DNA from: Bacillota bacterium | GTDB lineage: Bacteria; Bacillota; Clostridia; Lachnospirales; Lachnospiraceae | DNA: 26,679 nucleotides | Reading direction: 5' to 3' | NCBI GenBank assembly: GCA_023409535.1 | Contig: JAEYGZ010000018.1 | Span: 1 to 26,679 of the forward strand | In this document: positions 7,212 to 15,600 of the stretch, in pieces | Position numbering within the stretch: position 1 is the stretch's first letter | Layout: every line of letters starts with the position of its first letter | Made by a program: the position numbers and the translations under genes | Notes under the pieces: model-generated | Told to the model about the DNA's origin: nothing | Database searches by the model: none | What the model saw: only the letters and a program-made list of their open reading frames with translations

Positions 7212-7826
7212 ATGACAGACAACCTGCAACTCACGCAACTGGTCGAAGCCTGCCGCTGGATTGGTGCCAAAGGCTGGGCCCCCGCCACCGGCGGTAACAT
7301 GTCGGTACGTCAGGATGAAAACCTGTGCTGGCTCAGTGAATCCGGCAAAGACAAAGGCAGCCTCACGCCGGATGATTTTTTGCAGGTGGAGATCGCCACC
7401 AATCGCGCCCCCTCTGGCCGTAAACCTTCGGCCGAAACCGGGCTACACACGCTCATCTATCGCCTGTTCCCGGAGGCCAACGCCGTACTGCACGTCCACA
7501 CGGTGAACGCCACGGTGCTCTCGCGGCTGGTGAAAGAGGCGGAGCTGCACATCAGCGGGTTTGAGATGCAAAAATCCCTCACCGGGCAGACCACGCATCT
7601 GGCTACGGTTGCCATTCCGGTATTCGATAACGACCAGGAAATAGACGCCCTCGCTTCGCGAATCGCCCATTACGCGCAGGAGCGCCCGCTTAATTATGGT
7701 TTTCTTCTGCGCGGCCATGGCTTAACCTGCTGGGGACGTGATGTGGCCGAAGCCCGCCGTCATCTGGAAGGATTAGAATTCTTATTTGAATGCGAAATGC
7801 GTTTACGACAACTGGAGAAGATATGA
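7212..7826 (+). CDS. mtnB: Methylthioribulose-1-phosphate dehydratase
   Basis: MtnB removes water from 5-methylthioribulose-1-phosphate to give 2,3-diketo-5-methylthiopentyl-1-phosphate, the third step in salvage of methylthioribose. It belongs to the class II aldolase family. The 204 residues match the family length; zinc ligands are expected at H94 and H96 in HVHTVNAT and at a later histidine in RGHG, and the N-terminal TGGNMS phosphate-binding motif is present. The ATG follows AAAAGGAA. It is first in a tightly packed mtnB-mtnC-mtnD operon, overlapping mtnC by ATGA. Confidence 0.97.
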   Translation: MTDNLQLTQLVEACRWIGAKGWAPATGGNMSVRQDENLCWLSESGKDKGSLTPDDFLQVEIATNRAPSGRKPSAETGLHTLIYRLFPEANAVLHVHTVNATVLSRLVKEAELHISGFEMQKSLTGQTTHLATVAIPVFDNDQEIDALASRIAHYAQERPLNYGFLLRGHGLTCWGRDVAEARRHLEGLEFLFECEMRLRQLEKI

Positions 7827-8512
7827 TTCGCGCGATTGTGACGGATATTGAGGGAACCACCAGCGATATCCGTTTTGTCCATGATGTTTTGTTCCCTTAT
7901 GCGCGTGAGCGTCTGGCGGCCTTCGTCACCGCCCAGCAGTACGCCGAGCCGGTCAAATCGATTCTGGACAACCTGCGCGATGAAATCGACGCTCCGCACG
8001 CCAGCGTCAGCGATCTTATCGAGACCCTCTTCACCTTTATGGATGAAGACCGTAAATCGACGGCGCTGAAGGCCCTGCAGGGAATTATCTGGCACGATGG
8101 TTACGTCAACGGCGACTTTACCGGCCATCTCTACCCGGACGTGCTGCCGGCGCTGGAAAAATGGAAAGCGCAAGGCATTGATCTCTATATTTATTCCTCT
8201 GGCTCCGTCGCTGCGCAGAAACTGTTATTTGGCTACAGCGATGAAGGTGATATTACTCATCTGTTCAGCGGCTACTTTGATACCCATATTGGTGCCAAGC
8301 GTGAGGTGCAGTCTTATCAGAATATTGCGGCGCAGACGGGCATCGCCCCGTCGCAGATCCTGTTCCTGTCGGATATCCATCAGGAGCTGGACGCTGCTGA
8401 ACAGGCCGGTTTTCGCACCCTGCAGCTGATTCGCGGTGATGATGACGGCGCAAGCCACCATCATCAGGTTCACCAGTTCGACGAGATTAACCCGGAGCAG
8501 ATCCCTTCATGA
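7823..8512 (+). CDS. mtnC: Enolase-phosphatase E1
   Basis: MtnC is a HAD-family bifunctional enzyme that enolises and then dephosphorylates the diketo intermediate to give the acireductone. The chosen ATG overlaps the mtnB stop (ATGA), follows GGAGA and gives the usual 229 residues. HAD motif I is DIEGTT (8-13), motif II is SSGS near 125-128 and motif IV is LSDIHQELDAA near 182-192. It also overlaps mtnD by ATGA, so translation of all three genes is coupled. Confidence 0.97.
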   Translation: MIRAIVTDIEGTTSDIRFVHDVLFPYARERLAAFVTAQQYAEPVKSILDNLRDEIDAPHASVSDLIETLFTFMDEDRKSTALKALQGIIWHDGYVNGDFTGHLYPDVLPALEKWKAQGIDLYIYSSGSVAAQKLLFGYSDEGDITHLFSGYFDTHIGAKREVQSYQNIAAQTGIAPSQILFLSDIHQELDAAEQAGFRTLQLIRGDDDGASHHHQVHQFDEINPEQIPS

Positions 8513-9051
8513 GCGCATTAACCATTTATTCCGATAAAGACGCCAGTAAGCACCTGTGGCACAGCACCGACGCCGCCGAGATCGCCCAACAGCTCAATGC
8601 CAAAGGCGTGCGTTTTGAACGCTGGGTGGCCGACCGTGATTTAGGGCGCGACCCTGCCCCAGAAGTGGTCATTGACGCTTACCAGCATGCCATCGACAAG
8701 CTGGTCGCGGAGAAAGGCTATCAGAGCTGGGATGTGATCAGCCTGCGCGCCGACAACCCGCAAAAAGAAGCGCTGCGCGCCAAATTCCTCAACGAGCACA
8801 CCCACGGCGAAGATGAAGTGCGCTTTTTCGTGGAAGGCGCGGGATTGTTCTGCCTGCACATTGGCAATGAGGTATATCAGGTGCTGTGCGAGAAAAACGA
8901 CCTGATTTCGGTGCCTGCAGGCACACCGCACTGGTTTGATATGGGCTCAGAGCCAAACTTTACGGCCATCCGTATATTCGATAATCCGGAGGGCTGGGTG
9001 GCGCAGTTTACCGGTGATGCGATTGCGGAAGCGTATCCGCGTCTGGCATAG
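8509..9051 (+). CDS. mtnD: Acireductone dioxygenase (ARD)
   Basis: ARD is a cupin that reacts the acireductone with oxygen. With Fe(II) it yields KMTB and formate; with Ni(II) it yields methylthiopropionate, carbon monoxide and formate. The 180 residues contain all four metal ligands, H97, H99 and E103 in EHTHGEDEV and H141 in GTPHW. The Klebsiella enzyme is the classic example of this metal-dependent switch. KMTB would then be transaminated by YbdL. A REP-like repeat follows 12 bases after the stop. Confidence 0.97.
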   Translation: MSALTIYSDKDASKHLWHSTDAAEIAQQLNAKGVRFERWVADRDLGRDPAPEVVIDAYQHAIDKLVAEKGYQSWDVISLRADNPQKEALRAKFLNEHTHGEDEVRFFVEGAGLFCLHIGNEVYQVLCEKNDLISVPAGTPHWFDMGSEPNFTAIRIFDNPEGWVAQFTGDAIAEAYPRLA

Positions 9052-9063
9052 GTGAAAATTGCT

Positions 9064-9096
9064 CCCTCTCCCTTTGGGAGAGGGCTGGGGTGAGGG
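9064..9096 (+). repeat. REP-like palindromic repeat, copy 1
   Basis: CCCTCTCCC and GGGAGAGGG form the hairpin, followed by CTGGGGTGAGGG. The same unit occurs inverted at 9756-9791 and 24932-24964. This copy follows mtnD and could stabilise or end its transcript. Confidence 0.8.
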
Positions 9097-9139
9097 GGAA
9101 CATACCACTCTGGTGGTCATTCCCGCAGTCAGACATTAG

Positions 9140-9364
9140 TTAAATGCTGGCAATAATCCTCTGCACATCTGCCCCAACCAATTTTGCCAAATGCACAAAC
9201 TCCACCACATCTAACCTGCGTTCACCACTTTCCACTTTAGCGATAAACGACTGCGGTTTCCCCAGCGCCTCCGCAAGCTGCGTCTGAGTAATCCCTTTCT
9301 CTTTACGCGCTTTCTTCAACGCATTGATAACTCGCTGGTATTCATCTGAATAAACTGAGGCCAT
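9140..9364 (-). CDS. XRE-family helix-turn-helix regulator
   Basis: This small protein of 74 residues is nearly all a Cro/C1-type DNA-binding domain, with ITQTQLAEALGKPQSFIAKVESGERR at about 24-49. The start at 9364 (MASVYSDEY) was chosen because longer in-frame starts would run into the divergent neighbour and lack domain content. It is divergent from the Nlp/Ner-like gene at 9470 across 105 bp with repeated TATCC half-sites. It could be a repressor of that gene and of itself, or an antitoxin-like protein whose toxin is absent. No partner toxin gene is visible. Confidence 0.82.
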   Translation of the reverse strand: MASVYSDEYQRVINALKKARKEKGITQTQLAEALGKPQSFIAKVESGERRLDVVEFVHLAKLVGADVQRIIASI

Positions 9365-9382
9365 TGTTCCGATTCCATACAA

Positions 9383-9435
9383 ATATCCTGAAATCGAATA
9401 TCCTCCCATTGCGTTTTTATCCCAAAACAGGATAA
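9383..9435. promoter_or_regulatory. Operator-like repeats between divergent regulators
   Basis: A palindrome TTATCC-N7-GGATAA lies at 9417-9435, and two direct ATATCCT half-sites lie at 9383-9389 and 9398-9404, 15 bp apart. All sit in the shared promoter region of the two small regulators. The TATCC...GGATA layout resembles, with one base less of spacing, the HipB-type operator. Binding is inferred. Confidence 0.5.
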
Positions 9436-9469
9436 TTGAGCCCGTAACGAACTTACGTAAGGAGGACAC

Positions 9470-9736
9470 ATGCGTGATAAAAACTGGCATCCTGCCGATA
9501 TCGTTGCCGCGCTAAAGAAACACGGAACAAGCCTGGCAGCCTTGTCACGTAAGGCTGGACTATCATCATCTACACTGGCAAATGCGCTTTCCCGGCCATG
9601 GCCTAAAGGGGAATGGCTAATCGCTCAGGCGCTCAACATCTCGCCTGAAGTGATATGGCCGGAAAGATATTTTGATGAAAAGGGGACACCCATTTTTCGT
9701 CAAAGAAGGGCGACAAGAAAACGCCCCCATCTTTAA
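9470..9736 (+). CDS. Nlp/Ner-family DNA-binding regulator
   Basis: The protein of 88 residues matches the Ner family, which includes the Mu phage Ner repressor and bacterial Nlp/SfsB. The recognisable stretches are WHPADIVAALKKHGTSLAAL, LSSSTLANALSRPWPKGEW and VIWPERYFD. The ATG follows AAGGAGG with ideal spacing; a CTTACGTAAG palindrome overlaps this ribosome site. It diverges from an XRE gene, an arrangement like the immunity switch of Mu-type phages, but no other phage gene is present. The end lies 19 bp from a REP-like repeat. Confidence 0.88.
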   Translation: MRDKNWHPADIVAALKKHGTSLAALSRKAGLSSSTLANALSRPWPKGEWLIAQALNISPEVIWPERYFDEKGTPIFRQRRATRKRPHL

Positions 9737-9755
9737 CACTATCACCGTATACTCC

Positions 9756-9791
9756 CCCTCACCCCAACCCTCTCCCTCAGGGGAGAGGGGG
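9756..9791 (-). repeat. REP-like palindromic repeat, copy 2 (inverted)
   Basis: CCCTCACCCC, then CCCTCTCCC and GGGAGAGGG: the inverse orientation of copy 1. With copy 1 it brackets the two-regulator module. It overlaps the 3' end of the AHSA1 gene and supplies its last codons and stop. Confidence 0.8.
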
Positions 9792-10256
9792 TCTGAGAGA
9801 CTTCACATACCCCACCAGCTGATCCAGCACGATCCCCCAGCCTTCATGGAAGCCCATCTGTTCATGCTGCTCACGGATTTCTTTCGTGGGATGGCGCGCA
9901 ATCGCCGTATAGCGGGTTTTGCCCTCCCCGAGATCTTCCAGCAACAAAATCGCCGTCATAAACGGCTTTTCGGCCGGTTTCCACCCTTCGGTATAGCCGT
10001 CGGTAAAGACCAGCTTTTTGCCGGGATCGATTTCCAGGAAAACACCTTTATTGTCCATTTTTTGCCCGTCCACGTCGAAAACGGTATTGAACCGTCCACC
10101 CACGCGCAGGTCGAGGTCGCATTCGGTCACTTTATGGGGGGCAGGAATAAAGAAGTTTTTGATGTGCTCTGGCGTTGTCCAGCAGAGCCACAGCAGGTCG
10201 CGCGGTGCATCCACCACGCGTTCCAGTTTTAAGTCTGTTTCGGGATCGAGCGTCAC
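9777..10256 (-). CDS. AHSA1/SRPBCC-family protein (START-like fold)
   Basis: This 159-residue protein has the START-like hydrophobic-ligand fold of the AHSA1/SRPBCC family; typical features are ERVVDAPRDLLWLCWTTPEH at the N-terminus and a GGRF segment near 53-56. Bacterial members bind varied ligands or act in stress responses, and the role here is unknown. The start is GTG at 10256 with AGAGGA about 8 bases before it. The C-terminus (RPPLP) and stop lie inside a REP-like repeat, so the original ending may have been replaced. It is downstream of mtnA on the same strand with 43 bp between, so it could be co-transcribed. Confidence 0.85.
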   Translation of the reverse strand: MTLDPETDLKLERVVDAPRDLLWLCWTTPEHIKNFFIPAPHKVTECDLDLRVGGRFNTVFDVDGQKMDNKGVFLEIDPGKKLVFTDGYTEGWKPAEKPFMTAILLLEDLGEGKTRYTAIARHPTKEIREQHEQMGFHEGWGIVLDQLVGYVKSLRPPLP

Positions 10257-10299
10257 GATGTTGTCCTCTCAGGGGAACCCCTTACAAGGATAGCCGGAC

Positions 10300-11316
10300 T
10301 CAGGCGAATTTCCCCTTTGCTACCGCTTCCGGCGTGACCACGCCCGTATCCAGTACCCAGCCGCTAATCAGCGAGGCTGGGGTGACGTCAAACGCCGGGT
10401 TGTAAACCTGCGCATTTTCCGGTGCCCACTGTACCGCGCCGAAGCTTCCCGCCACGCCCGTTACTTCACTGGCCGCGCGCTGCTCAATCGGGATCGCCTC
10501 ACCGTTCGGGCACGCCGGGTCGAGGGTGGTTTGCGGGGCGGCGACATAGAACGGAATGCCGTGAAATTTCGCCAGCACCGCCAGGGAATAGGTGCCGATT
10601 TTGTTCGCCACATCGCCGTTGGCGGCAATACGATCTGCCCCCACCCACACGGCATCCACCTCCCCTTTTGCCATCAGGCTGGCGGCCATGGAGTCGGTAA
10701 TCAGCTGATACGGCACGCCCAGCTCGCCGAGCTCCCACGCGGTCAGCCTGCCGCCCTGCAGCAGCGGACGGGTTTCATCCACCCAGACGTTGCTGACGTT
10801 GCCCTCCTGATGTGCGCGAGCAATAACACCCAGCGCAGTGCCGACGCCTGCGGTTGCCAGACCGCCAGTGTTACAGTGGGTCAGCAGGCGGCTACCGGGC
10901 TTCACCAGCGCGCTGCCCGCTGTCGCAATGGCGTCACAAAGCTGCCTGTCTTCGTCAATCAGTCGCAGAGCTTCCGTCACCAGCGCCGGAACGAAATCTT
11001 CCTGCCAGAGCGCCTGCTTCATGCGGTCGAGATTGTTCATCAGGTTGACCGCCGTCGGGCGGGCAGCGCGCAGCGTTTCCAGCGCCAGCGCCAGCTCGTC
11101 GCGGCTTTTCCCCTTTTCCGCCAGCAGCGCCAGCAGCAGACTTGCAGAGAGACCAATCAGCGGCGCACCGCGCACCCTAAGGGCGTGAATATGCCCCACC
11201 AGCGCCTCAACCGTTGAGGCGTCAAGCCAGCGTTTCTCCTGCGGAAGGGCCTGTTGGTCGAGAATAAAGAGCTGATTATCCGCCACCCGCAGGCTGGTCG
11301 TCTGTAATGTCTGCAT
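10300..11316 (-). CDS. mtnA: Methylthioribose-1-phosphate isomerase
   Basis: MtnA converts 5-methylthioribose-1-phosphate to 5-methylthioribulose-1-phosphate, the step after MtnK. It is related to eIF2B-alpha-like proteins. The 338 residues hold the substrate-loop RVRGAP (47-52), the catalytic cysteine C148 in HCNTGGLAT and the catalytic aspartate D228 in GADRIAANGD. The start follows AGGGA. It is divergent from mtnK across a region with three tandem met boxes. Confidence 0.97.
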   Translation of the reverse strand: MQTLQTTSLRVADNQLFILDQQALPQEKRWLDASTVEALVGHIHALRVRGAPLIGLSASLLLALLAEKGKSRDELALALETLRAARPTAVNLMNNLDRMKQALWQEDFVPALVTEALRLIDEDRQLCDAIATAGSALVKPGSRLLTHCNTGGLATAGVGTALGVIARAHQEGNVSNVWVDETRPLLQGGRLTAWELGELGVPYQLITDSMAASLMAKGEVDAVWVGADRIAANGDVANKIGTYSLAVLAKFHGIPFYVAAPQTTLDPACPNGEAIPIEQRAASEVTGVAGSFGAVQWAPENAQVYNPAFDVTPASLISGWVLDTGVVTPEAVAKGKFA

Positions 11317-11349
11317 GTCGTTAATTCCCTGTTGCGTTGTTGTAGCACA

Positions 11350-11379
11350 TTGTGTCAGGATGAAATCCAGATGTATAGA
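11350..11379 (+). promoter_or_regulatory. Predicted promoter of mtnK
   Basis: TTGTGT (11350-11355) and TATAGA (11374-11379) are 18 bases apart. The -10 element is covered by the met boxes, which suits repression by MetJ. Confidence 0.45.
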
Positions 11380-11392
11380 CGTCTAAATGTCT
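11369..11392. promoter_or_regulatory. MetJ operator (three tandem met boxes)
   Basis: Three contiguous 8-mers are AGATGTAT (11369), AGACGTCT (11377, perfect consensus) and AAATGTCT (11385). They lie between the divergent mtnA and mtnK genes and overlap the predicted mtnK promoter, so both genes are probably repressed by MetJ. Confidence 0.88.
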
Positions 11393-11420
11393 TTATTCGC
11401 AAATCAGTGAGGAGCAGGCA

Positions 11421-12620
11421 ATGTCGCAATACCGTACCTTTACCGCCCAGGATGCCGTGGAGTATGCCAGGCAGTTTGGCGGCCTTGATAATCCATCATC
11501 ACTGGTAGAGGCGCAGGAAGTGGGCGACGGCAACCTCAATCTGGTCTTCAAAATTTTCGATGCTCAGGGCGTGAGCCGCATCATCGTAAAACAGGCGCTG
11601 CCATACGTTCGCTGCGTCGGTGAGTCCTGGCCGCTGACGCTGGACCGCGCCCGTCTTGAGGCGCAAACGCTGGTGGAGCATTACAAGCACAGCCCGCAGC
11701 ATACCGTGAAAATTCATCATTTTGACCCGGAACTGGCGGTCATGGTGATGGAAGATCTCTCCGACCATCGCATCTGGCGCGGGGAGCTGATTAAGAATAA
11801 CGCCTACCCGCAGGCTGCGCGTCAACTGGGGGAGTACCTGGCGCACACGCTGTTCCACACCAGTGATTTTTACCTGCACCCGCACCAGAAAAAAGCGCAG
11901 GTTGCCCAGTTCATTAACCCGGAGATGTGCGAGATCACTGAAGATCTGTTCTTTAACGATCCGTACCAGATCCACGAGCGCAACAACTATCCGGCAGAGC
12001 TGGAAAACGATGTCGCCGCCCTGCGCGATGACGCCCAGTTGAAAATTGCCGTGGCCTCCCTGAAGCATCGCTTCTTCTCCCACGCCGAAGCGCTATTGCA
12101 CGGGGATATCCACAGCGGATCGATTTTCGTGGCCGAGGGCAGTCTGAAAGCAATCGACGCCGAATTCGGTTACTTTGGCCCGATTGGGTTTGACGTGGGT
12201 ACCGCCATCGGCAACCTGCTGCTGAATTTCTGTGGCCTGCCGGGGCATTTAGGCATCCGCGATGCCGCTGCCGCCCGGGAACAGCGTCTGATCGACATTC
12301 AGGCGTTATGGAATACCTTTGCGGAGCGCTTCCAGGCGCTGGCGCACGAGAAAACCCGGGATGCCGCGCTGAGTGCGCCGGGCTATGCCTCTGAATTTTT
12401 GAAAAAGGTCTGGCGAGATACCATTGGTTTCTGCGGAACGGAGCTGATCCGCCGCAGTGTGGGGCTGTCTCACGTCGCGGACATCGATACCATTCAGGAC
12501 GACGCGATGCGCCACGAATGTCTGCGCCACGCCATCACGCTGGGTAAAGCGCTGATTGTGATTGCCGATCGCATCGACAGCGTGGAAGAGCTGGTGGCAA
12601 GAGTGCGCCAGTACAGTTAA
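11421..12620 (+). CDS. mtnK: 5-methylthioribose kinase
   Basis: MtnK phosphorylates 5-methylthioribose, made from methylthioadenosine by Pfs and ribose release or taken up from outside, to its 1-phosphate with ATP. It belongs to the aminoglycoside/choline-kinase fold. The 399 residues match the Klebsiella enzyme. The catalytic loop HGDIHSGS is at 227-234 and the metal-binding DAEFG at 246-250; VKQALPYVR near 57-64 carries the ATP-binding lysine. The ATG follows GAGGAG. A perfect-stem terminator follows directly after the stop. Confidence 0.98.
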   Translation: MSQYRTFTAQDAVEYARQFGGLDNPSSLVEAQEVGDGNLNLVFKIFDAQGVSRIIVKQALPYVRCVGESWPLTLDRARLEAQTLVEHYKHSPQHTVKIHHFDPELAVMVMEDLSDHRIWRGELIKNNAYPQAARQLGEYLAHTLFHTSDFYLHPHQKKAQVAQFINPEMCEITEDLFFNDPYQIHERNNYPAELENDVAALRDDAQLKIAVASLKHRFFSHAEALLHGDIHSGSIFVAEGSLKAIDAEFGYFGPIGFDVGTAIGNLLLNFCGLPGHLGIRDAAAAREQRLIDIQALWNTFAERFQALAHEKTRDAALSAPGYASEFLKKVWRDTIGFCGTELIRRSVGLSHVADIDTIQDDAMRHECLRHAITLGKALIVIADRIDSVEELVARVRQYS

Positions 12621-12646
12621 AAAAACCTCCCTTTCGGGAGGTTTTT
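12621..12646. terminator. Bidirectional terminator between mtnK and the autotransporter
   Basis: AAAAACCTCCC and GGGAGGTTTTT form a perfect 11-bp stem around a 4-base loop, with A-runs and T-runs on both sides. It can end both mtnK (plus) and the convergent inverse autotransporter gene (minus), whose stop lies 4 bp away. Confidence 0.92.
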
Positions 12647-12649
12647 GCA

Positions 12650-15600
12650 TCAGTTTTTGGTGAGCGTGGTGGTCACGGTGTAATCGAGAGACCACGACGA
12701 ATGCCAGTCTTTACCGGCAAACTTGATATCCCCACGGTAAACCCCGCTCGGGAGATCCGGGTTATCGGCCTCAACATACTTAAGGCTGGCGCTATAGCCT
12801 GTGGTTTCCCAACTGCTACACAGAACCGCCACATTGAACGGACGGGTGGAGCAATCCGATCTGCGCTGCGCGCGAATCTTCACGTCCCGGGTATTGCCTT
12901 GTTCGTCCTTCATCGGCACGACAAGCGTGCTGTAACCTTCGGCGGTCCATACCAGGGACGTCGGCCCCTGCGTACTTCCCGTTGCCACAAACCCAAGCGA
13001 AGGGAAGCCAAATATTGCGCCCGTACTGAATGCGCTTGTCGAACCGGTAACGCTCCACATGGCTGAATAGCTGGCAATAAACACAACCGTTTGATCGGTT
13101 TTAGTGGTGTTATTACTCTCTGCACTCACCTTTGCCGTACCGGTATCCGGGCCACTCAGCTTCACGGTCGCCACGCCGCTGCCATTGGTCACACTGGTTT
13201 GCGCTGAAAGGGTATTAAGCGTGGTGTTCCAGTTGACCGTCGCATTTTTGACGGCATTACCGTTTACGTCTTTCACCACTGCGGTGTAGGTAATGCGGTC
13301 GGTGTTGACTACCGCGTGGTCAGAACTGGCCTTGAGGCTCTCAACCCTGGCGGTAGTCGCATCGCCAATAAATGTTACCGGCTCCGCGTTTATCGCCACC
13401 GTTGAACCGACAACTGTTGCGCTAACCGTTGCCGTTCCGGCCGTTGTCGTTGACGCCGTTACAACCGCCTGACCCGCTTCGTTGGTTTTTGTGCTGGCGC
13501 TGGCAAGCTTCACGCTGCTGTTATCTACACGCCACGCCACATCCACACCGCTAAGCGGGTTATGGTTGGCGTCTTCGACGGTGGCGGTCCAGCGTATGGT
13601 CGCGTTCCCGTCAGCCACCGCCTCTTTTTTATCCGGACTCAGGCTCGTAAATTGCGCTGTCGCCGGATTACCGGTCACGGAGAGAGTAAGCGTCTGACCG
13701 CTACCATTCACCGTCGCGGTAACCGTCATGTTGCCCGCTTTGCGCGATGAGAAGCGCGTTTCAGTCTGCCCTTGCGCATTAGTCATTGCTGAAACGGGTG
13801 TCAGGGTCACATCAGCCGCATCACTGCTGCTCCAGTTAACGGCAACGCCTGGTACAGGGTTCTGATGGCTATCCACCACGGTTGCGGTTAACAGTACGGT
13901 ATCGCTGTCAGCCACAATGCCGGTCGTTTTATCCGCCGTGAGGGTAGCCAGCTTTGCCGTGGTGGTGTCACCGGTGAAGGTCAGTTTTGTCACGCGTAAC
14001 GTGTTACTGCCGAACGTGGCCTGAAGAGAATATTCCCCCGCGGTTTCAGAACGTAAGGTCACGCTCGCCTCACCCGATGCATTCGTCACGCTGCTCGTAT
14101 CGGACAACGTCGCGCCGGAAGGGCTCACCGCCCAGCCAACCTTCGCTCCGTCAACCGGGTTGTCATTGGCATCCACAACGGTAGTGCGCACGGTGATACC
14201 GTCGGTGCCATTGGCTACCGCCGTTACGCTGTCGGCGGCCATCTCCGTCATTTTCGCGGTCGTGAGATCGGCCGTGAAGGTTGCGCTGTCAGCACGAACG
14301 GGTGCGCTTTCAGCGGTCTGAGCCGTGATTACAACGCTGCCTGATTTCAGCGAGGTAACCACCAGCGAGGCATTGCCCTGCGCATCCGTCCGCGTACTGC
14401 TGGCGGCGAGCTTAACGTCTGGGTTATCTGCCGACCAGTTAACCTCTACGCCCGAAATGGCGTTACCCTGCAGATCGCGCACCTGCGCCGTCCAGGTAAT
14501 ACTGTCGCTGCCGTTGGCCACGGCCTGTTGCTTATCGGCCACCACGGCGGCGATACGCTGCGTGCTGGTGTCAGCGACAAACGTTACGGCTTCCGCTCTC
14601 ACCGCATTCTGCTGATTTACATCGGCATAAACCCAGGCAACGCCCGTTTTTGCTGACGACAGCGACAACGTGGCGTTTCCGGCGGCGTCGGTAACCGAGG
14701 TTTTGCTTCCTGCGGTCGTGCCATCTTCCCGCTTCACCGTCCAGTTAACCGTCACGCCTTCAAGCGGATGATTGCTGTTATCTGCGACCTGCGCGGTATA
14801 CGTTACGCTGTCGCTGTTATTGGCAACAATGCGGGTTTTATCGACATTGACCGATCTCACCTGTGCGCTGGCGCTGTCCGCAACAAATTTTAGCGTCGGG
14901 GTAGAGAGCGGGTTACCGTCCGCCAGTTGCGCACTCACTGTCGTCGCAACCACGTCACGGCTAATGAGTTGAATGCTGGCCTGCCCTTGTTCATTAGTGA
15001 GGGTGCGTTCAGCAGACAGCTGAACCGCAGCGTTATCCGCTGTCCATTTCACCTCTTGCCCCGAAACGGGATTGCCGGACCGATCGACAACGCTTGCCAC
15101 AACGACAATTGGCGTTACGCCGTCTGCCGGTGCGCTTACGGTCGACGGACTGAGTGATGCAAGTTCCACAACCTCGGACACCGCCTCTTCAGTCACAGAG
15201 GCGGTAGCAAGCTTAATATTGCCGTCGATGAACGTCTGAATGGTGAGGGTGGCAGGCGCGGTTCCGCTGATAAGCGTTGCGCTGTATACGCCGCTGCTCG
15301 TTTCGCGAAACGCGCTTATTTGCGGTGCGACAGGCGCCGCGGTGCCTGTAACGGCATTTTTCAGGGTGATCGATGCGCCAAGACGCTCCGATAGCCCGGT
15401 TGCAGCCTCGCCGGATGCGGTTTTTAGCGCCAATGTTAATACCGACTGACTGGTGCCATCCGCCGGTAAGCGGGACGGAGACGCCGTCAGGCTGGGCTGC
15501 AGCGTGGTCACGTCCATGCCGTTTACGTTCACCGTCATCCGCGCGGTATCAGAAGCGTTACCGTGCTTATCCCAGGCCGTTGCGGTTAACGTATACGCGT

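Noticed and set aside
9365..9490. Longer start for the XRE gene
   Set aside because: The extension would cover the whole divergent promoter and overlap the neighbour; it adds no domain-like residues.
13040..15170. Big-1 coding repeats as a DNA tandem repeat or CRISPR-like array
   Set aside because: The roughly 300-bp units are too diverged at DNA level to be near-identical repeats; they are protein-domain repeats.
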